From Halothermothrix sp. (GTDB lineage Bacteria > Bacillota > Halanaerobiia > DY22613), in assembly GCA_016841825.1 (NCBI GenBank), contig JAENYK010000002.1, forward strand, positions 124,001 through 188,000: a DNA stretch of 64,000 bases, in the 5' to 3' direction. This document shows positions 16,439 through 25,300 of this stretch, one piece after another. Both the position numbers and the translations under genes were made by a program. How positions within the stretch are numbered: the stretch's first letter is position 1; every line of letters begins with the position of its first letter. The notes beneath the pieces are model-generated. The model was given only the letters and a program-made list of their open reading frames with translations, had not been told where the DNA came from and searched no databases.

Positions 16439-16594
16439 GTGATATAGAGGACGCGGTTTGTCAAGAGTACTGTTAAATTAGCAGCAGGAAAGGGGCTACC
16501 GCCGAAATATGTAGAAGCATATTGGGACTATACTGAAAAAGTATAGTACTGCTATCAAAAAATTAACCCATCTTTTGATAGAGCGCTATATCAC
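16439..16594 (+). promoter_or_regulatory. lysine riboswitch (L box), second copy
   Basis: P1 is closed by GTGATATA (16439-16446) with TATATCAC (16587-16594). It repeats the core blocks of the first copy (AGAGGACGCGG, AAGAGTACTG, GGAAAGGGGCTACCGCCGAA, GGGACTATACTG) but differs widely in the helices, so it is a complete, separately evolving aptamer and not a recent duplication. Confidence 0.9.
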
Positions 16595-16610
16595 ATTGGG
16601 GTAAAAGGTT

Positions 16611-16654
16611 AAACACAGTTAGGAGTCCTTTTGCTCATTACTGTGTTTTTTTTG
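16611..16654 (+). terminator. terminator of lysine riboswitch 2
   Basis: AAACACAGT (16611-16619) pairs with ACTGTGTTT (16640-16648), followed by a run of T's. It lies 37 bases before the lysC start. Confidence 0.85.
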
Positions 16655-16690
16655 TGACTAAAATGTTCTCAATTAAGGGAGGGTTTGGAG

Positions 16691-17896
16691 TTGGCAGTGA
16701 TTGTACAGAAGTATGGAGGATCATCAGTTGAAACAATTGAAAAAATGCGAAAGATTGCTGAAAGGGTGATTTTGGAAAAAAAGCGGGGGCATAGCCTGGT
16801 GGTTGTTGTCTCGGCAATGGGGAAAACCACTAATCAGTTAATTCAGATTGCCAGGTCGGTTACGGAAAATCCGAATAAACGCGAGTTAGATATGTTGGTC
16901 TCAACGGGTGAACAGGTATCAATCTCTCTATTGGCGATGATATTACAGAGCGCAGGGTATGATTCTGTATCTTTGACAGGTTTTCAGGCCGGAATTCAGA
17001 CAGAGGGAATTCATACAAAAAATCGAATTATAGATATAGATGTAAAACGTATCCAAAAATATTTGAATCAGGGTAAAATTGTGATCGTTGCAGGTTTTCA
17101 GGGAATCAATACTGCAGGGGATATTACAACTTTGGGTCGGGGAGGTTCTGATACTACAGCGGTCGCTCTGGCAGCTAAATTGCAAACTAGATGTGAGATT
17201 TACACTGATGTAGACGGAATTTATGCCGTGGATCCCCGAATCTATGCCGGAGCTAAAAAACTTGACGCTGTCTTTTATGAAGAGATGATGGAGATGGCAA
17301 GTCTTGGTGCCAAAGTTATGGAACCCAGAGCAGTTGAAATTGGACAGAAATATAAAGTACCGATTTATGTTGCAGCCAGTCATAAAACCACGCGGGGAAC
17401 ATATATAAAGGAAAGGGATGAGACTATGGAACAAAAAGGGGTGACCGGGATCACAGTGAGCGACCACGTGGCGATGATTACTGTGAACCATGTACCATAT
17501 ATGGTTCAAAATATTGCCCTAATCTTTGAAAGACTGGGACGACAGGATGTTAATCTTGACATGATTTCGCAAACACCACCAACTGCAGGTTTCGTAAATC
17601 TATCATTTACTGCATCGCAGGAAGATGAGCTTGTAATTGATCAGATTATGGCAGATTTAGAGAAAGAGATGCCGACAATTCAGGTGGTAAAAGATTTGGA
17701 GATCAGTAAGATATCGGTGGTGGGAATAGGTATGCGGAACCTTTCAGGGGTAGCAGCCAGGGTATTTAAGTTGTTTGCCAATCATCAGATAGAGTTTAAG
17801 CAGGTAACTACTTCTGAGATAAGTATCTCGTATACTATCAGTATTCAAGATCAGGAGAAGGCTGTACGAATCCTGGCAGAAGCATTTGATCTGTAG
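16691..17896 (+). CDS. lysC: aspartate kinase, lysine-type
   Basis: 401-residue enzyme phosphorylating aspartate, first step of the aspartate family. Kinase domain begins V-Q-K-Y-G-G-S-S-V and contains G-R-G-G-S-D-T-T (ATP/aspartate site) and D-V-D-G-I-Y-A-V-D-P-R; two ACT domains occupy residues 265-401 and should bind the feedback effector. I use the TTG at 16691, which has GGGAGGG 7 bases before it and gives the usual M-A-V-I-V-Q-K start; a TTG two codons earlier is too close to that site. First gene of an operon behind two lysine riboswitches, so this is the lysine-controlled isozyme. Confidence 0.95.
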   Translation: MAVIVQKYGGSSVETIEKMRKIAERVILEKKRGHSLVVVVSAMGKTTNQLIQIARSVTENPNKRELDMLVSTGEQVSISLLAMILQSAGYDSVSLTGFQAGIQTEGIHTKNRIIDIDVKRIQKYLNQGKIVIVAGFQGINTAGDITTLGRGGSDTTAVALAAKLQTRCEIYTDVDGIYAVDPRIYAGAKKLDAVFYEEMMEMASLGAKVMEPRAVEIGQKYKVPIYVAASHKTTRGTYIKERDETMEQKGVTGITVSDHVAMITVNHVPYMVQNIALIFERLGRQDVNLDMISQTPPTAGFVNLSFTASQEDELVIDQIMADLEKEMPTIQVVKDLEISKISVVGIGMRNLSGVAARVFKLFANHQIEFKQVTTSEISISYTISIQDQEKAVRILAEAFDL

Positions 17897-17950
17897 CTAG
17901 AAAAAAACAACTATCTACGTTTTAGATATAAATAATGGAGGTGATCAAAG

Positions 17951-18949
17951 ATGAAAAAACTGAACATGGCAATTGTCGGTGCTACTGGTCTGGTTGGTCG
18001 AACATTTTTGCAGGTATTGACAGAAAGAAATTTCCCTATAGATAATTTGTATCTGTTTGCATCAGTTCGTTCTGCCGGTAAGAAGATTGAATTTCGGGGA
18101 AGGGAGTATCTGGTTGAAGAACTAACTCCGGCATCTTTTGATCGGAAGGTGGATATTGCACTATTTTCCGCAGGGGCAGAGGTGAGTTTGCAGTATGGGT
18201 CTATTGCAAGAGATAAAGGGGTTGTTGTGATCGATAATAGTAGTGCCTGGCGGATGGAGCCGACTGTTCCTCTGGTGGTACCGGAGGTAAATCCAGAAGA
18301 TATTCATCAACATCGGGGGATCATTGCTAATCCAAACTGTTCAACCATTCAAGCTGTGGTACCATTAAAAAATTTGCATACCGCTCTTCAACTCAAACGA
18401 ATTATTTATTGCACATATCAGTCGGTTTCAGGCTCAGGACTAAGAGGGATTCAAGATTTAGAAGCGGGAATCTCAGGTCAAAATCCTCAAACCTATCCTT
18501 ATCCGATTGCTTTTAACTGTCTACCCCAGATCGGCATGTTTATGGAAGATGGTTATACTAAAGAAGAGATTAAGATGGTGGAAGAAACAAGGAAGATTCT
18601 TCATGCTGACGATTTGAAAATTACGGCGACAGCAGTTCGGATTCCGGTCAGATATAGTCACAGTATTGTTGTCAATCTGGAATTTGCGAAAGCTTTTGAA
18701 CTCAGAGATGTGTATCGGCTATTACGGGAAACAGACGGTCTAATTGTTCAGGATGATGTGAAGAATAATCTCTATCCGCTGCCTATTCTGGCAGAAGGTA
18801 CAGATCAAGTTTATGTAGGGCGGATACGGCGAGATCATAGTGTGGAAAATGGAATCAATATGTGGGTGGTGGCAGACAACATCCGAAAAGGTGCTGCTAC
18901 TAATACTGTTCAAATTGCTGAATTATTAGTCAGCGAAGGATTGATCTAA
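17951..18949 (+). CDS. asd: aspartate-semialdehyde dehydrogenase
   Basis: 332-residue NADPH-dependent enzyme reducing aspartyl phosphate to the semialdehyde. NADP-binding G-A-T-G-L-V-G at residues 10-16, catalytic Cys130 in N-P-N-C-S-T-I-Q, and the base His237 in R-I-P-V-R-Y-S-H-S. Length and motifs match the Gram-positive type. It follows lysC after 54 bases with GGAGGTG upstream of the ATG, inside the riboswitch-controlled operon. Confidence 0.96.
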   Translation: MKKLNMAIVGATGLVGRTFLQVLTERNFPIDNLYLFASVRSAGKKIEFRGREYLVEELTPASFDRKVDIALFSAGAEVSLQYGSIARDKGVVVIDNSSAWRMEPTVPLVVPEVNPEDIHQHRGIIANPNCSTIQAVVPLKNLHTALQLKRIIYCTYQSVSGSGLRGIQDLEAGISGQNPQTYPYPIAFNCLPQIGMFMEDGYTKEEIKMVEETRKILHADDLKITATAVRIPVRYSHSIVVNLEFAKAFELRDVYRLLRETDGLIVQDDVKNNLYPLPILAEGTDQVYVGRIRRDHSVENGINMWVVADNIRKGAATNTVQIAELLVSEGLI

Positions 18950-18992
18950 AAATTTTGAAGCTGGGAAGTAAATTAAACGGAGGTGTCGAAAG

Positions 18993-19892
18993 ATGAGTTT
19001 ATTTGCTGGGTCAGGTGTGGCTTTGGTAACACCTATGAAAGATGGTGGAGTGAATTATTCCAGGCTGGAGCAGTTGATCAATTGGCAGATTGAGAAGCAG
19101 ACAGACGCGATTATTATCTGTGGAACAACTGGAGAAGCTGCGACAATGACAGAAGAGGAACGGAGGAAGGTGATCCGTTTTACGGTTGAGAAAGTGGCTG
19201 GTCAGATTCCTGTAATTGCGGGGACAGGAAGTAATAACACCAGGCATACAGTGGAGATGAGCCAATATGCAGAGAAAGTGGGGGTAGATGGTTTACTGCT
19301 TGTTACCCCTTATTATAATAAGACAACCCAGAAAGGGTTAAAAGAACATTATCTCAACATTGCTGATGCTGTAAATATACCAATAATTTTGTATAATGTC
19401 CCGGGAAGAACCGGTTTAAATCTGTTACCACAGACTGTGGCTGCTCTCACTGAACATCCAATGATTCAGGGAGTAAAAGAAGCCAGTGGTGACATTAGTC
19501 AGGTGGCAGAGATTGCCCGACTTTGTCCGGATGATTTTATGATATATTCGGGTAATGATGATATGATTGTGCCATTGCTTTCTTTAGGTGGCAAAGGGGT
19601 AATCTCAGTGGTTGCCAATATTTTACCAGAGAAGATTCATAATCTGGTAGTAGATTATCTGGAAGGGCGGACAGAGAAGGCTCGGCAAAACCAACTGCAG
19701 GTAAATGGCCTAGTTCATGCTTTATTTATTGAAACTAATCCAATTCCTATTAAGACAGCTATGAATCTGTTGGGGATGGAAGTTGGTGAAGTTCGTCTAC
19801 CTCTAACTACTATGGACCCTGAGAATAAGGAAATCCTGGTGCGGGAGATGGAAGCCTATGGTCTGACTGTTGGGAGGGGCGATAATGCTTAG
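18993..19892 (+). CDS. dapA: 4-hydroxy-tetrahydrodipicolinate synthase
   Basis: 299-residue TIM-barrel aldolase condensing pyruvate with aspartate semialdehyde, first committed step to diaminopimelate and lysine. Schiff-base Lys162 in G-V-K-E-A-S, catalytic Tyr134 in I-L-Y-N-V-P-G-R-T, Thr45-Thr46 in G-T-T-G-E-A and Tyr107 in P-Y-Y-N-K are all present. GGAGG lies before the ATG; the gene overlaps dapB by 8 bases. Confidence 0.97.
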   Translation: MSLFAGSGVALVTPMKDGGVNYSRLEQLINWQIEKQTDAIIICGTTGEAATMTEEERRKVIRFTVEKVAGQIPVIAGTGSNNTRHTVEMSQYAEKVGVDGLLLVTPYYNKTTQKGLKEHYLNIADAVNIPIILYNVPGRTGLNLLPQTVAALTEHPMIQGVKEASGDISQVAEIARLCPDDFMIYSGNDDMIVPLLSLGGKGVISVVANILPEKIHNLVVDYLEGRTEKARQNQLQVNGLVHALFIETNPIPIKTAMNLLGMEVGEVRLPLTTMDPENKEILVREMEAYGLTVGRGDNA

Positions 19893-20670
19893 GGTGATTT
19901 TAAGTGGATGTAATGGACAGATGGGTCAGGTTGTAAGTCAGATGATTAGTGAAAAAAGTTATTTGGAAGTAGTGGCTGGCCTGGATCGGGATGTCTATAA
20001 ACATGAAAATAGTTACCCTGTCTTTGCTAACCTATCTAAGTTTACAGATCAGGCAGACCTGGTAATCGACTTCTCTCACCCGTCGCTCTTGAGTCATCTA
20101 CTGGAGATCTGTCTGGAACGGAATCTACCACTGGTATCGGCTACCACTGGTCTGACAGCCAATCAACTAAAAGATTTGCGGCAGGCAGCAGAAGTAATCC
20201 CCATCTTTTATTCGGCAAATATGTCTGTGGGGATCAATCTATTGATTAAAGTGATAAAACAGGCGACGACTATTTTACATGATACATTTGATATTGAAAT
20301 TATTGAAAAACACCATAATCGAAAAGTAGATGCTCCCAGTGGTACAGCTTTTATGTTAGCTAATGCTGTTAATGAGACTTTAGATCAATCACGAAAATTG
20401 ATCTTTGGGCGGGAAGGAGAGGGAAGAAGAGATAAGCAAGATTTGGGAATACATGCTGTACGGGGCGGTACTATTGCCGGAGAGCATACTGTAATTTTTG
20501 CCGGGGAAGACGAAGTATTGGAGTTGAAACACTCAGCTTTATCAAAAAAAGTTTTTGGAGCTGGAGCTTTACGGGCGGCAGAATTTGTGATTCACGAGAC
20601 CCGTGGGTTTTATACAATGGATGATCTTTTGCGTTCTTCTGAAGATCTGGAGAATTTGATTTTGAAATAA
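19885..20670 (+). CDS. dapB: 4-hydroxy-tetrahydrodipicolinate reductase
   Basis: 261-residue NAD(P)H-dependent reductase producing tetrahydrodipicolinate. Nucleotide motif G-C-N-G-Q-M-G-Q near residue 8, catalytic block [18 protein letters not shown] around residues 138-155 with the His-His pair and Lys, and the later G-I-H-A-V-R-G-G-T. The ATG at 19885 overlaps the end of dapA and has GGGAGGGG upstream; an earlier in-frame ATG is less likely. Middle of the lysine operon. Confidence 0.96.
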   Translation: MLRVILSGCNGQMGQVVSQMISEKSYLEVVAGLDRDVYKHENSYPVFANLSKFTDQADLVIDFSHPSLLSHLLEICLERNLPLVSATTGLTANQLKDLRQAAEVIPIFYSANMSVGINLLIKVIKQATTILHDTFDIEIIEKHHNRKVDAPSGTAFMLANAVNETLDQSRKLIFGREGEGRRDKQDLGIHAVRGGTIAGEHTVIFAGEDEVLELKHSALSKKVFGAGALRAAEFVIHETRGFYTMDDLLRSSEDLENLILK

Positions 20671-20691
20671 ATGAAAGGTAGGTAATGAATT

Positions 20692-21432
20692 ATGACGACG
20701 GTTGTGAATCAACAGATAAGTGAGGAAAGAGAATTGACAGATCCTTATGAGATCGCACGGTATATCAAAGAAGTGAAGAAAACAACACCTGTCAAATTAT
20801 ATATTAAAGGGGATTTAGAGCAGATCGATTTTTCCAATGTAAAAGTCTTTGGTGAAGGAAGAAATCGCACTGTATTTGGCGAATATAGTGAAGTAGCTCA
20901 GATTTTGAATAATTACAAGAATGTGATCGAAGATTATCACCTGGAGAATGATCGTCGAAATTCAGCTATTCCGTTGCTGGATCTGACGGATATTCAGGCA
21001 CGAATCGAGCCTGGTGCTATTATTCGGGATAGAGTAAAAATTGGAAATAATGCGATTATCATGATGGGAGCTTCTATCAATATTGGAGCAGTAATTGGTG
21101 AAGGAACGATGATTGATATGAATGCTGTCGTCGGGGCCAGAGGCACAATCGGTAATAATTGCCACATCGGTGCTGGTGCTGTAGTCGCGGGAGTTCTGGA
21201 ACCGCCAAGTAAAACACCTGTGATCATTGAAGATAATGTTTTAATTGGAGCCAATGCAGTGATTCTGGAAGGTGTACGGGTTGGTGAAAATGCTGTGGTT
21301 GCTGCAGGTGCCATTGTGACTCAGGATGTCCCACCTAATGTGGTAGTCGCGGGATCTCCGGCAAAAATTGTGAAAGATAAAGATGATCAGACCAGAGAGA
21401 AGGTACAACTCCTGGATGACTTACGCAAGTAG
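20692..21432 (+). CDS. dapH: tetrahydrodipicolinate N-acetyltransferase
   Basis: 246-residue acetyl-CoA-dependent enzyme of the acetyl branch of the diaminopimelate pathway (B. subtilis DapH/YkuQ type). N-terminal helical domain (residues 1-85) is characteristic of DapH, followed by a left-handed beta-helix of hexapeptide repeats (I-G-N-N-A-I-I, I-G-A-V-I-G, I-G-A-N-A-V-I, V-G-E-N-A-V-V) from about 95 to 220 and the closing P-A-K-I-V. 21 bases after dapB. Its presence means lysine is made through N-acetyl intermediates, not the succinyl or dehydrogenase routes. Confidence 0.94.
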   Translation: MTTVVNQQISEERELTDPYEIARYIKEVKKTTPVKLYIKGDLEQIDFSNVKVFGEGRNRTVFGEYSEVAQILNNYKNVIEDYHLENDRRNSAIPLLDLTDIQARIEPGAIIRDRVKIGNNAIIMMGASINIGAVIGEGTMIDMNAVVGARGTIGNNCHIGAGAVVAGVLEPPSKTPVIIEDNVLIGANAVILEGVRVGENAVVAAGAIVTQDVPPNVVVAGSPAKIVKDKDDQTREKVQLLDDLRK

Positions 21433-21523
21433 TATGTTTGTATAGATTTGGGAACAGGATTTATTGATGATTTGTAGTAATAAATGTAGTGAAGATGCTA
21501 ATCTATTTAAAGAGGTGACTTTG

Positions 21524-22714
21524 ATGAGGGATTTATATATGGAGGATCGGCAATATATATTAAATGTTTATAGTCGTATGAATCTGGAGCTGGTGTCCGG
21601 TGAGGGTTCATATCTCCTCGATCGGGAAGGAAATCAATATCTGGATATGTTTAGTGGCCTTTCTGTAAACAATCTGGGTCACAACAATCCAGAGATTGTT
21701 TCCATTATTGCCGATCAAGCTGCAAAGTATTTACATTTATCAAATTATTTTCCCAGTGAACCAACAGTGAACCTGGCAAAACTGTTGGTGGAGAATACAT
21801 TTGCTTCGAAAGTTTTTTTTGTCAATTCGGGTACTGAGGCTAATGAAGCTGCATTGAAATTAGCCCGGAAGTATGGGAAGAAGTTCGCAGAAGATAAGGT
21901 TCAGGTTTTATCTGCCTTTAACTCATTTCATGGGCGAACCTATGGTGGTTTGACCCTTACTGGACAGGAGAAATTCCATCGGGATTTTCGACCCCTAATC
22001 CCCGAGGTGGTTCATTTTAGGTTTAATGACCTGGAAGATTTTCAAACTAAAGTGAGTGAGAAGACCTGTGCGGTTTTTCTGGAGATCGTTCAGGGAGAAG
22101 GTGGGGTACGGGAGGTGAGTGCTGAGTTTTTGCAGACTTTAGCCCGGCTTTCCAGAGAGTATAATTTCCTGATTATCTTTGATGAGATTCAGACCGGAAT
22201 TGGACGGGTTGGTGATTTTTTCGCCTTTGAAAAGTTTGACATTCAGCCCGATGTGGTAACTCTGGCCAAGTCCCTGGGAGGAGGTATTCCTTTGGGAGCT
22301 ATGTTGGTGAGTGAGGAGGTAGAAGGAGTGCTGACTCCTGGCGATCATGGAAGTACTTTTGGCGGCAATCCTCTGGCATGTGCTGTGGGTAAATATGTGG
22401 TGGAAACTGTTATGAATGTGGATTTTCAATGGGAGTTGAAGAAGAAGAGTGAGCTTCTTTTTACTGGATTATATCGATTACGTGACAAATTCCCCCATTT
22501 GATCGGAGAGATTCGCGGGCGCGGCTTGATGATTGGAATTGAGATGGGAGAATATGCGTCCAGGGTTAAAGAACTGGCACTGAGGAAAAATATACTATTA
22601 AATGTAACCAGTCAAACAGTGGTAAGATTATTGCCAGCTCTGAATATCTCAATTGAGACTTTGCAAGAATTTTTGGGAGTATTTGCAGAAATTTTGATTG
22701 AAGTCAACGTTTAA
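21524..22714 (+). CDS. class III aminotransferase, probable N-acetyl-diaminopimelate aminotransferase
   Basis: 396-residue PLP enzyme of the acetylornithine/ornithine aminotransferase (ArgD-like) fold. PLP lysine is Lys249 in T-L-A-K-S-L-G-G-G, with the phosphate loop N-S-G-T-E-A-N near residue 101 and Asp220 in I-I-F-D-E-I-Q-T-G. The ATG at 21524 with GAGGTG upstream is chosen over one 60 bases earlier. Being last in a lysine operon directly after dapH, it most likely transaminates N-acetyl-L-2-amino-6-oxopimelate, a job done in Bacillus by the class I enzyme PatA; the argD role is the alternative. The deacetylase (dapL/ykuR), dapF and lysA are not in the window. Confidence 0.8.
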   Translation: MRDLYMEDRQYILNVYSRMNLELVSGEGSYLLDREGNQYLDMFSGLSVNNLGHNNPEIVSIIADQAAKYLHLSNYFPSEPTVNLAKLLVENTFASKVFFVNSGTEANEAALKLARKYGKKFAEDKVQVLSAFNSFHGRTYGGLTLTGQEKFHRDFRPLIPEVVHFRFNDLEDFQTKVSEKTCAVFLEIVQGEGGVREVSAEFLQTLARLSREYNFLIIFDEIQTGIGRVGDFFAFEKFDIQPDVVTLAKSLGGGIPLGAMLVSEEVEGVLTPGDHGSTFGGNPLACAVGKYVVETVMNVDFQWELKKKSELLFTGLYRLRDKFPHLIGEIRGRGLMIGIEMGEYASRVKELALRKNILLNVTSQTVVRLLPALNISIETLQEFLGVFAEILIEVNV

Positions 22715-22885
22715 GAATATTCATCTCGCTATTTTTCTTATTTATTTAATTATAAATATGATGAATTCATCAAATGATATTAAAGGATTATGAATGAATT
22801 ATGTGCATTTGTAATCCATCGTGCTCAAAAGATACTCATATTCAAGAGTTCACGCTGAGATTATAAAATGAGGTGAATTGAGGAT

Positions 22886-23773
22886 ATGTATTCGAATACA
22901 CTCAAGAAAAAAGATAGAGCTGGTCTCTTAATCAGAGAAAATCAAAAGCTATTTAAATGTCCCGTATGTGGTGAGAAGATGGCGATGAATGACTCTGGTA
23001 GTTTGATCTGTGATTCCAGACATTGTTTTGATTTATCTAAAAATGGTTATCTGAACTTATTAGTATCTGCTAATAAGGCTTCATATTCTAAAGAATTGTT
23101 TGAAGCAAGGCATATACTTTGTGAAAATGGTTTTTATGATCCATTAATTGATGAGATAAATAAAATAATTTATAGATACGTAGAATCCATAGATGCAAAA
23201 GAATTGACTATTGTTGACGCCGGATGTGGTGAGGGGTCTCACCTTTATAAGTTGTCGCAAAAAGATAGGAGAGATATAGCATACAGTCTCTTTGGGATTG
23301 ATATCTCAAAAGATAGTATTAATATCGCTGCACGCAGCCAGAGTGACATTATCTGGTGTGTGGCAGATTTAGCGAGACTGCCTTTCACAGATGAGAGTTT
23401 TGATGTTATTTTAAACATATTATCTCCGGCGAATTATGCAGAATTTACAAGAATAGTAACTGATTTAGGAATTGTAATTAAGGTAGTCCCGGGGCGATTA
23501 TACCTTAAAGAATTAAGAGATGCAATTTATCGTGGTAGAGAAGGTGGAAGTTATTCCAATGACAAAGTGGTAGATTATTTTATGAAGAATTTAAAAGTTG
23601 TATCTGTTCAAGATGTAATGTACGAATTTAGTTTTGATAAAGGACTTTTACCACATCTGATTAATATGACACCTTTAACCTGGGGTGAGAGGATAGATAA
23701 TTTGCAGATCATGGAAGAAGATGTTTCATCTATCACTGTGGATTTAACTATAATTGTGGGCAGAAAGAGTTAA
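22886..23773 (+). CDS. 23S rRNA (guanine-N1)-methyltransferase, RlmA family
   Basis: 295-residue SAM-dependent methyltransferase of the RlmA-I/RlmA-II (TlrB) family, which methylates G745 or G748 of 23S rRNA. The N-terminal zinc finger is intact: Cys25, Cys28, Cys42 and His46, with the typical R-H-C-F-D-L-S-K-N-G-Y-L-N-L-L following. SAM motif I is V-D-A-G-C-G-E-G-S near residue 107 and the catalytic-region block is N-I-L-S-P-A-N-Y. GAGGTGAATTGAGG lies upstream. A perfect palindrome TGATGAATTCATCA (22759-22772) precedes the gene. Which guanine is modified cannot be told; some members give macrolide/tylosin tolerance. Confidence 0.85.
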   Translation: MYSNTLKKKDRAGLLIRENQKLFKCPVCGEKMAMNDSGSLICDSRHCFDLSKNGYLNLLVSANKASYSKELFEARHILCENGFYDPLIDEINKIIYRYVESIDAKELTIVDAGCGEGSHLYKLSQKDRRDIAYSLFGIDISKDSINIAARSQSDIIWCVADLARLPFTDESFDVILNILSPANYAEFTRIVTDLGIVIKVVPGRLYLKELRDAIYRGREGGSYSNDKVVDYFMKNLKVVSVQDVMYEFSFDKGLLPHLINMTPLTWGERIDNLQIMEEDVSSITVDLTIIVGRKS

Positions 23774-23852
23774 AGTTCCTTGAGTTTTCTCATAAATATA
23801 GGCAGAATGAGGATAATGATCTAATAGTGTGGTTGTGTAAATTTACCCTATT

Positions 23853-23895
23853 AATCAAAGAGAGTAAGTCTAACAGGCTTACTCTCTTTGATTTG
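23853..23895. terminator. strong terminator after the rRNA methyltransferase
   Basis: Perfect 16-base stem AATCAAAGAGAGTAAG (23853-23868) with 23878-23893 and a 9-base loop. A-T rich ends let it work in both directions. It insulates the sigma-54 operon that follows. Confidence 0.8.
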
Positions 23896-23901
23896 AGCTG
23901 A

Positions 23902-24003
23902 GCAGCAAAATGGAAAAGAGCAGTAATTGGAACAATCTTTATCATGGTGGTGCTGCTAACTGTATTGATATTTTACAAATGGATCATTGTAAAACCGTGT
24001 TAG
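23902..24003 (+). pseudogene. remnant coding for a hydrophobic segment
   Basis: A 33-codon open stretch beginning right after an in-frame TGA, without a usable start at its head, ending in TAG. It encodes one convincing membrane helix (I-F-I-M-V-V-L-L-T-V-L-I-F-Y) with basic flanks. Probably a decayed gene or a very short membrane peptide from an internal ATG at 23944. Confidence 0.25.
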
Positions 24004-24026
24004 AATTTGTGAGAAATCCGACGTAA

Positions 24027-24045
24027 TGTGAGAATATTTATCACA
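24027..24045. promoter_or_regulatory. inverted repeat upstream of the sigma-54 promoter, candidate activator site
   Basis: TGTGA-N9-TCACA, about 95-115 bases upstream of the -24 element. This is the usual distance and symmetry for an upstream activator site bound by a sigma-54 enhancer-binding protein. AGAAATTTCT at 24053-24062 is a second palindrome. The assignment is an inference from position. Confidence 0.45.
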
Positions 24046-24139
24046 AAACGTTAGAAATTTCTCTTTTACCGAAGATTCAAGCAGAAAGATTGATAAAGAA
24101 ATATCACCATTTATCAGATAAATTAGACAATAAAAAATT

Positions 24140-24156
24140 TTGGCACGGATTTTGCT
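24140..24156 (+). promoter_or_regulatory. sigma-54 (-24/-12) promoter
   Basis: TTGGCACGGATTTTGCT: the GG (24142-24143) and GC (24154-24155) are exactly 10 bases apart and match the consensus TGGCACG-N4-TTGCW at every fixed position. Transcription should start near 24167, 87 bases before the TRAP binding-protein gene. A sigma-54 activator gene lies at the end of the same gene run (31946-33355). Confidence 0.9.
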
Positions 24157-24253
24157 TTATTAATTATCGAACAGTAAAATTCTCTATAATCGATATTCGG
24201 TTTAGCATTCTGGACTGGATATCTGGGAGGACAAAATTTAAGGAGGTAGACAA

Positions 24254-25228
24254 ATGAAAAAGTTTTCAAGCGTTTTCATCATCACTCTGGTAGCTGTATT
24301 ATGTCTGAGTTTCTCAATTTCAGCAGCAAGAACTTTGAAAGTAGGACATGTACTAGCACCAAGCCATCCCTACCAATATGGTCTGGAAAAGTTTGCTCAA
24401 TTAGTTGAGGAAAAAACTGGTGGCAGTATTGTTGTTAAAGTATTCCATAGTTCTCAGTTAGGTGGAGAGCGAGAGATGATTGAAGCTCTTCAATTTGGTA
24501 CTCTGGATATGACTCTGGTTTCCACCGCACCATTAGCAGGATTTTTGCCACAGTTTCAGGTTTTTGATTTGCCATTCATCTTTGGAGACAGGGAACAGGC
24601 ATACAAAGTATTGGACAATCAGATTGGGCAGGATCTATTGGAAAAATTAGAGCCCAAAGGAATTATTGGTCTGACTTATTGGGAGAATGGATTCCGTCAT
24701 GTGACAAATTCTAAACGTCCTATCGTAACTCCTGAAGATTTGTCAGGTCTAAAGATTCGTTTAATGGAGAATCCAGTCCATCAAGATAGCTTTAGAGCTA
24801 TGGGTGCACTACCTACTCCTATGGCCTTTGGTGAACTTTTCACTGCTTTGCAGCAACATACAGTTGATGGTCAGGAGAATCCACTGGCGATTATTGAGAC
24901 TTCTAAGTTCTATGAAGTTCAAAAATACTTATCCACTACTGGTCATTTTTATGCCGCTTCTCCATTACTGGTTAGTAAGATCGTCTGGAAAAAGTTAAGT
25001 GCTGAAGAACAGCAGGCAATTCAGGAAGCTGCGATAGAAGCTCGTGATTATGAAAGAAGCCTGATCATTCAGATGGACAATGAGTTATTGGAGACAATGA
25101 AAGAAAATGGTATGGAAGTAACTATCGTTGATAAATCTCTCTTTAGAGAGGCAACTAAATCAGTTTATGAAAAATATGAAAAAGTTATAGGAAAAGATCT
25201 TTTAGAGGCAGTACTAAACTCAAAATAG
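24254..25228 (+). CDS. dctP: TRAP transporter substrate-binding protein, DctP family (system 1)
   Basis: 324-residue periplasmic binding protein delivering an organic acid to a TRAP transporter. Signal peptide at residues 1-24 ending S-I-S-A-A. The substrate-carboxylate Arg is Arg169 in G-L-K-I-R-L-M; the core F-D-L-P-F-I-F and G-E-L-F-T-A-L-Q-Q blocks are typical. AAGGAGG precedes the ATG. First gene after the sigma-54 promoter. The ligand is likely a monocarboxylate or hydroxy acid; the downstream LarA homologue makes a 2-hydroxy acid attractive, but this is inference. Confidence 0.92.
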   Translation: MKKFSSVFIITLVAVLCLSFSISAARTLKVGHVLAPSHPYQYGLEKFAQLVEEKTGGSIVVKVFHSSQLGGEREMIEALQFGTLDMTLVSTAPLAGFLPQFQVFDLPFIFGDREQAYKVLDNQIGQDLLEKLEPKGIIGLTYWENGFRHVTNSKRPIVTPEDLSGLKIRLMENPVHQDSFRAMGALPTPMAFGELFTALQQHTVDGQENPLAIIETSKFYEVQKYLSTTGHFYAASPLLVSKIVWKKLSAEEQQAIQEAAIEARDYERSLIIQMDNELLETMKENGMEVTIVDKSLFREATKSVYEKYEKVIGKDLLEAVLNSK

Positions 25229-25244
25229 GCAAACTTACCTTAGA

Positions 25245-25268
25245 GAGGGATGGAACTAACCATCCCTC
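25245..25268 (+). other. intercistronic hairpin between dctP and dctQ (system 1)
   Basis: GAGGGATGG (25245-25253) pairs with CCATCCCTC (25260-25268), loop of 6. No T-run follows, so it is probably an mRNA-stabilising or partial-attenuation hairpin raising binding-protein output over permease, a common arrangement in TRAP and ABC operons. Confidence 0.6.
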
Positions 25269-25300
25269 CAGATTATCATAATCAGAAGGGAGATTCAAGC

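Noticed and set aside
22759-22772. Palindrome TGATGAATTCATCA before the rRNA methyltransferase as an operator
   Set aside because: A single 14-base palindrome in very AT-rich DNA with no adjacent regulator or placed promoter; noted in the gene entry but not called.
24027-24045. CRP-type site TGTGA-N-TCACA
   Set aside because: The half-sites are 9 bases apart, not 6, and no CRP-family gene is near; treated as a possible activator site instead.
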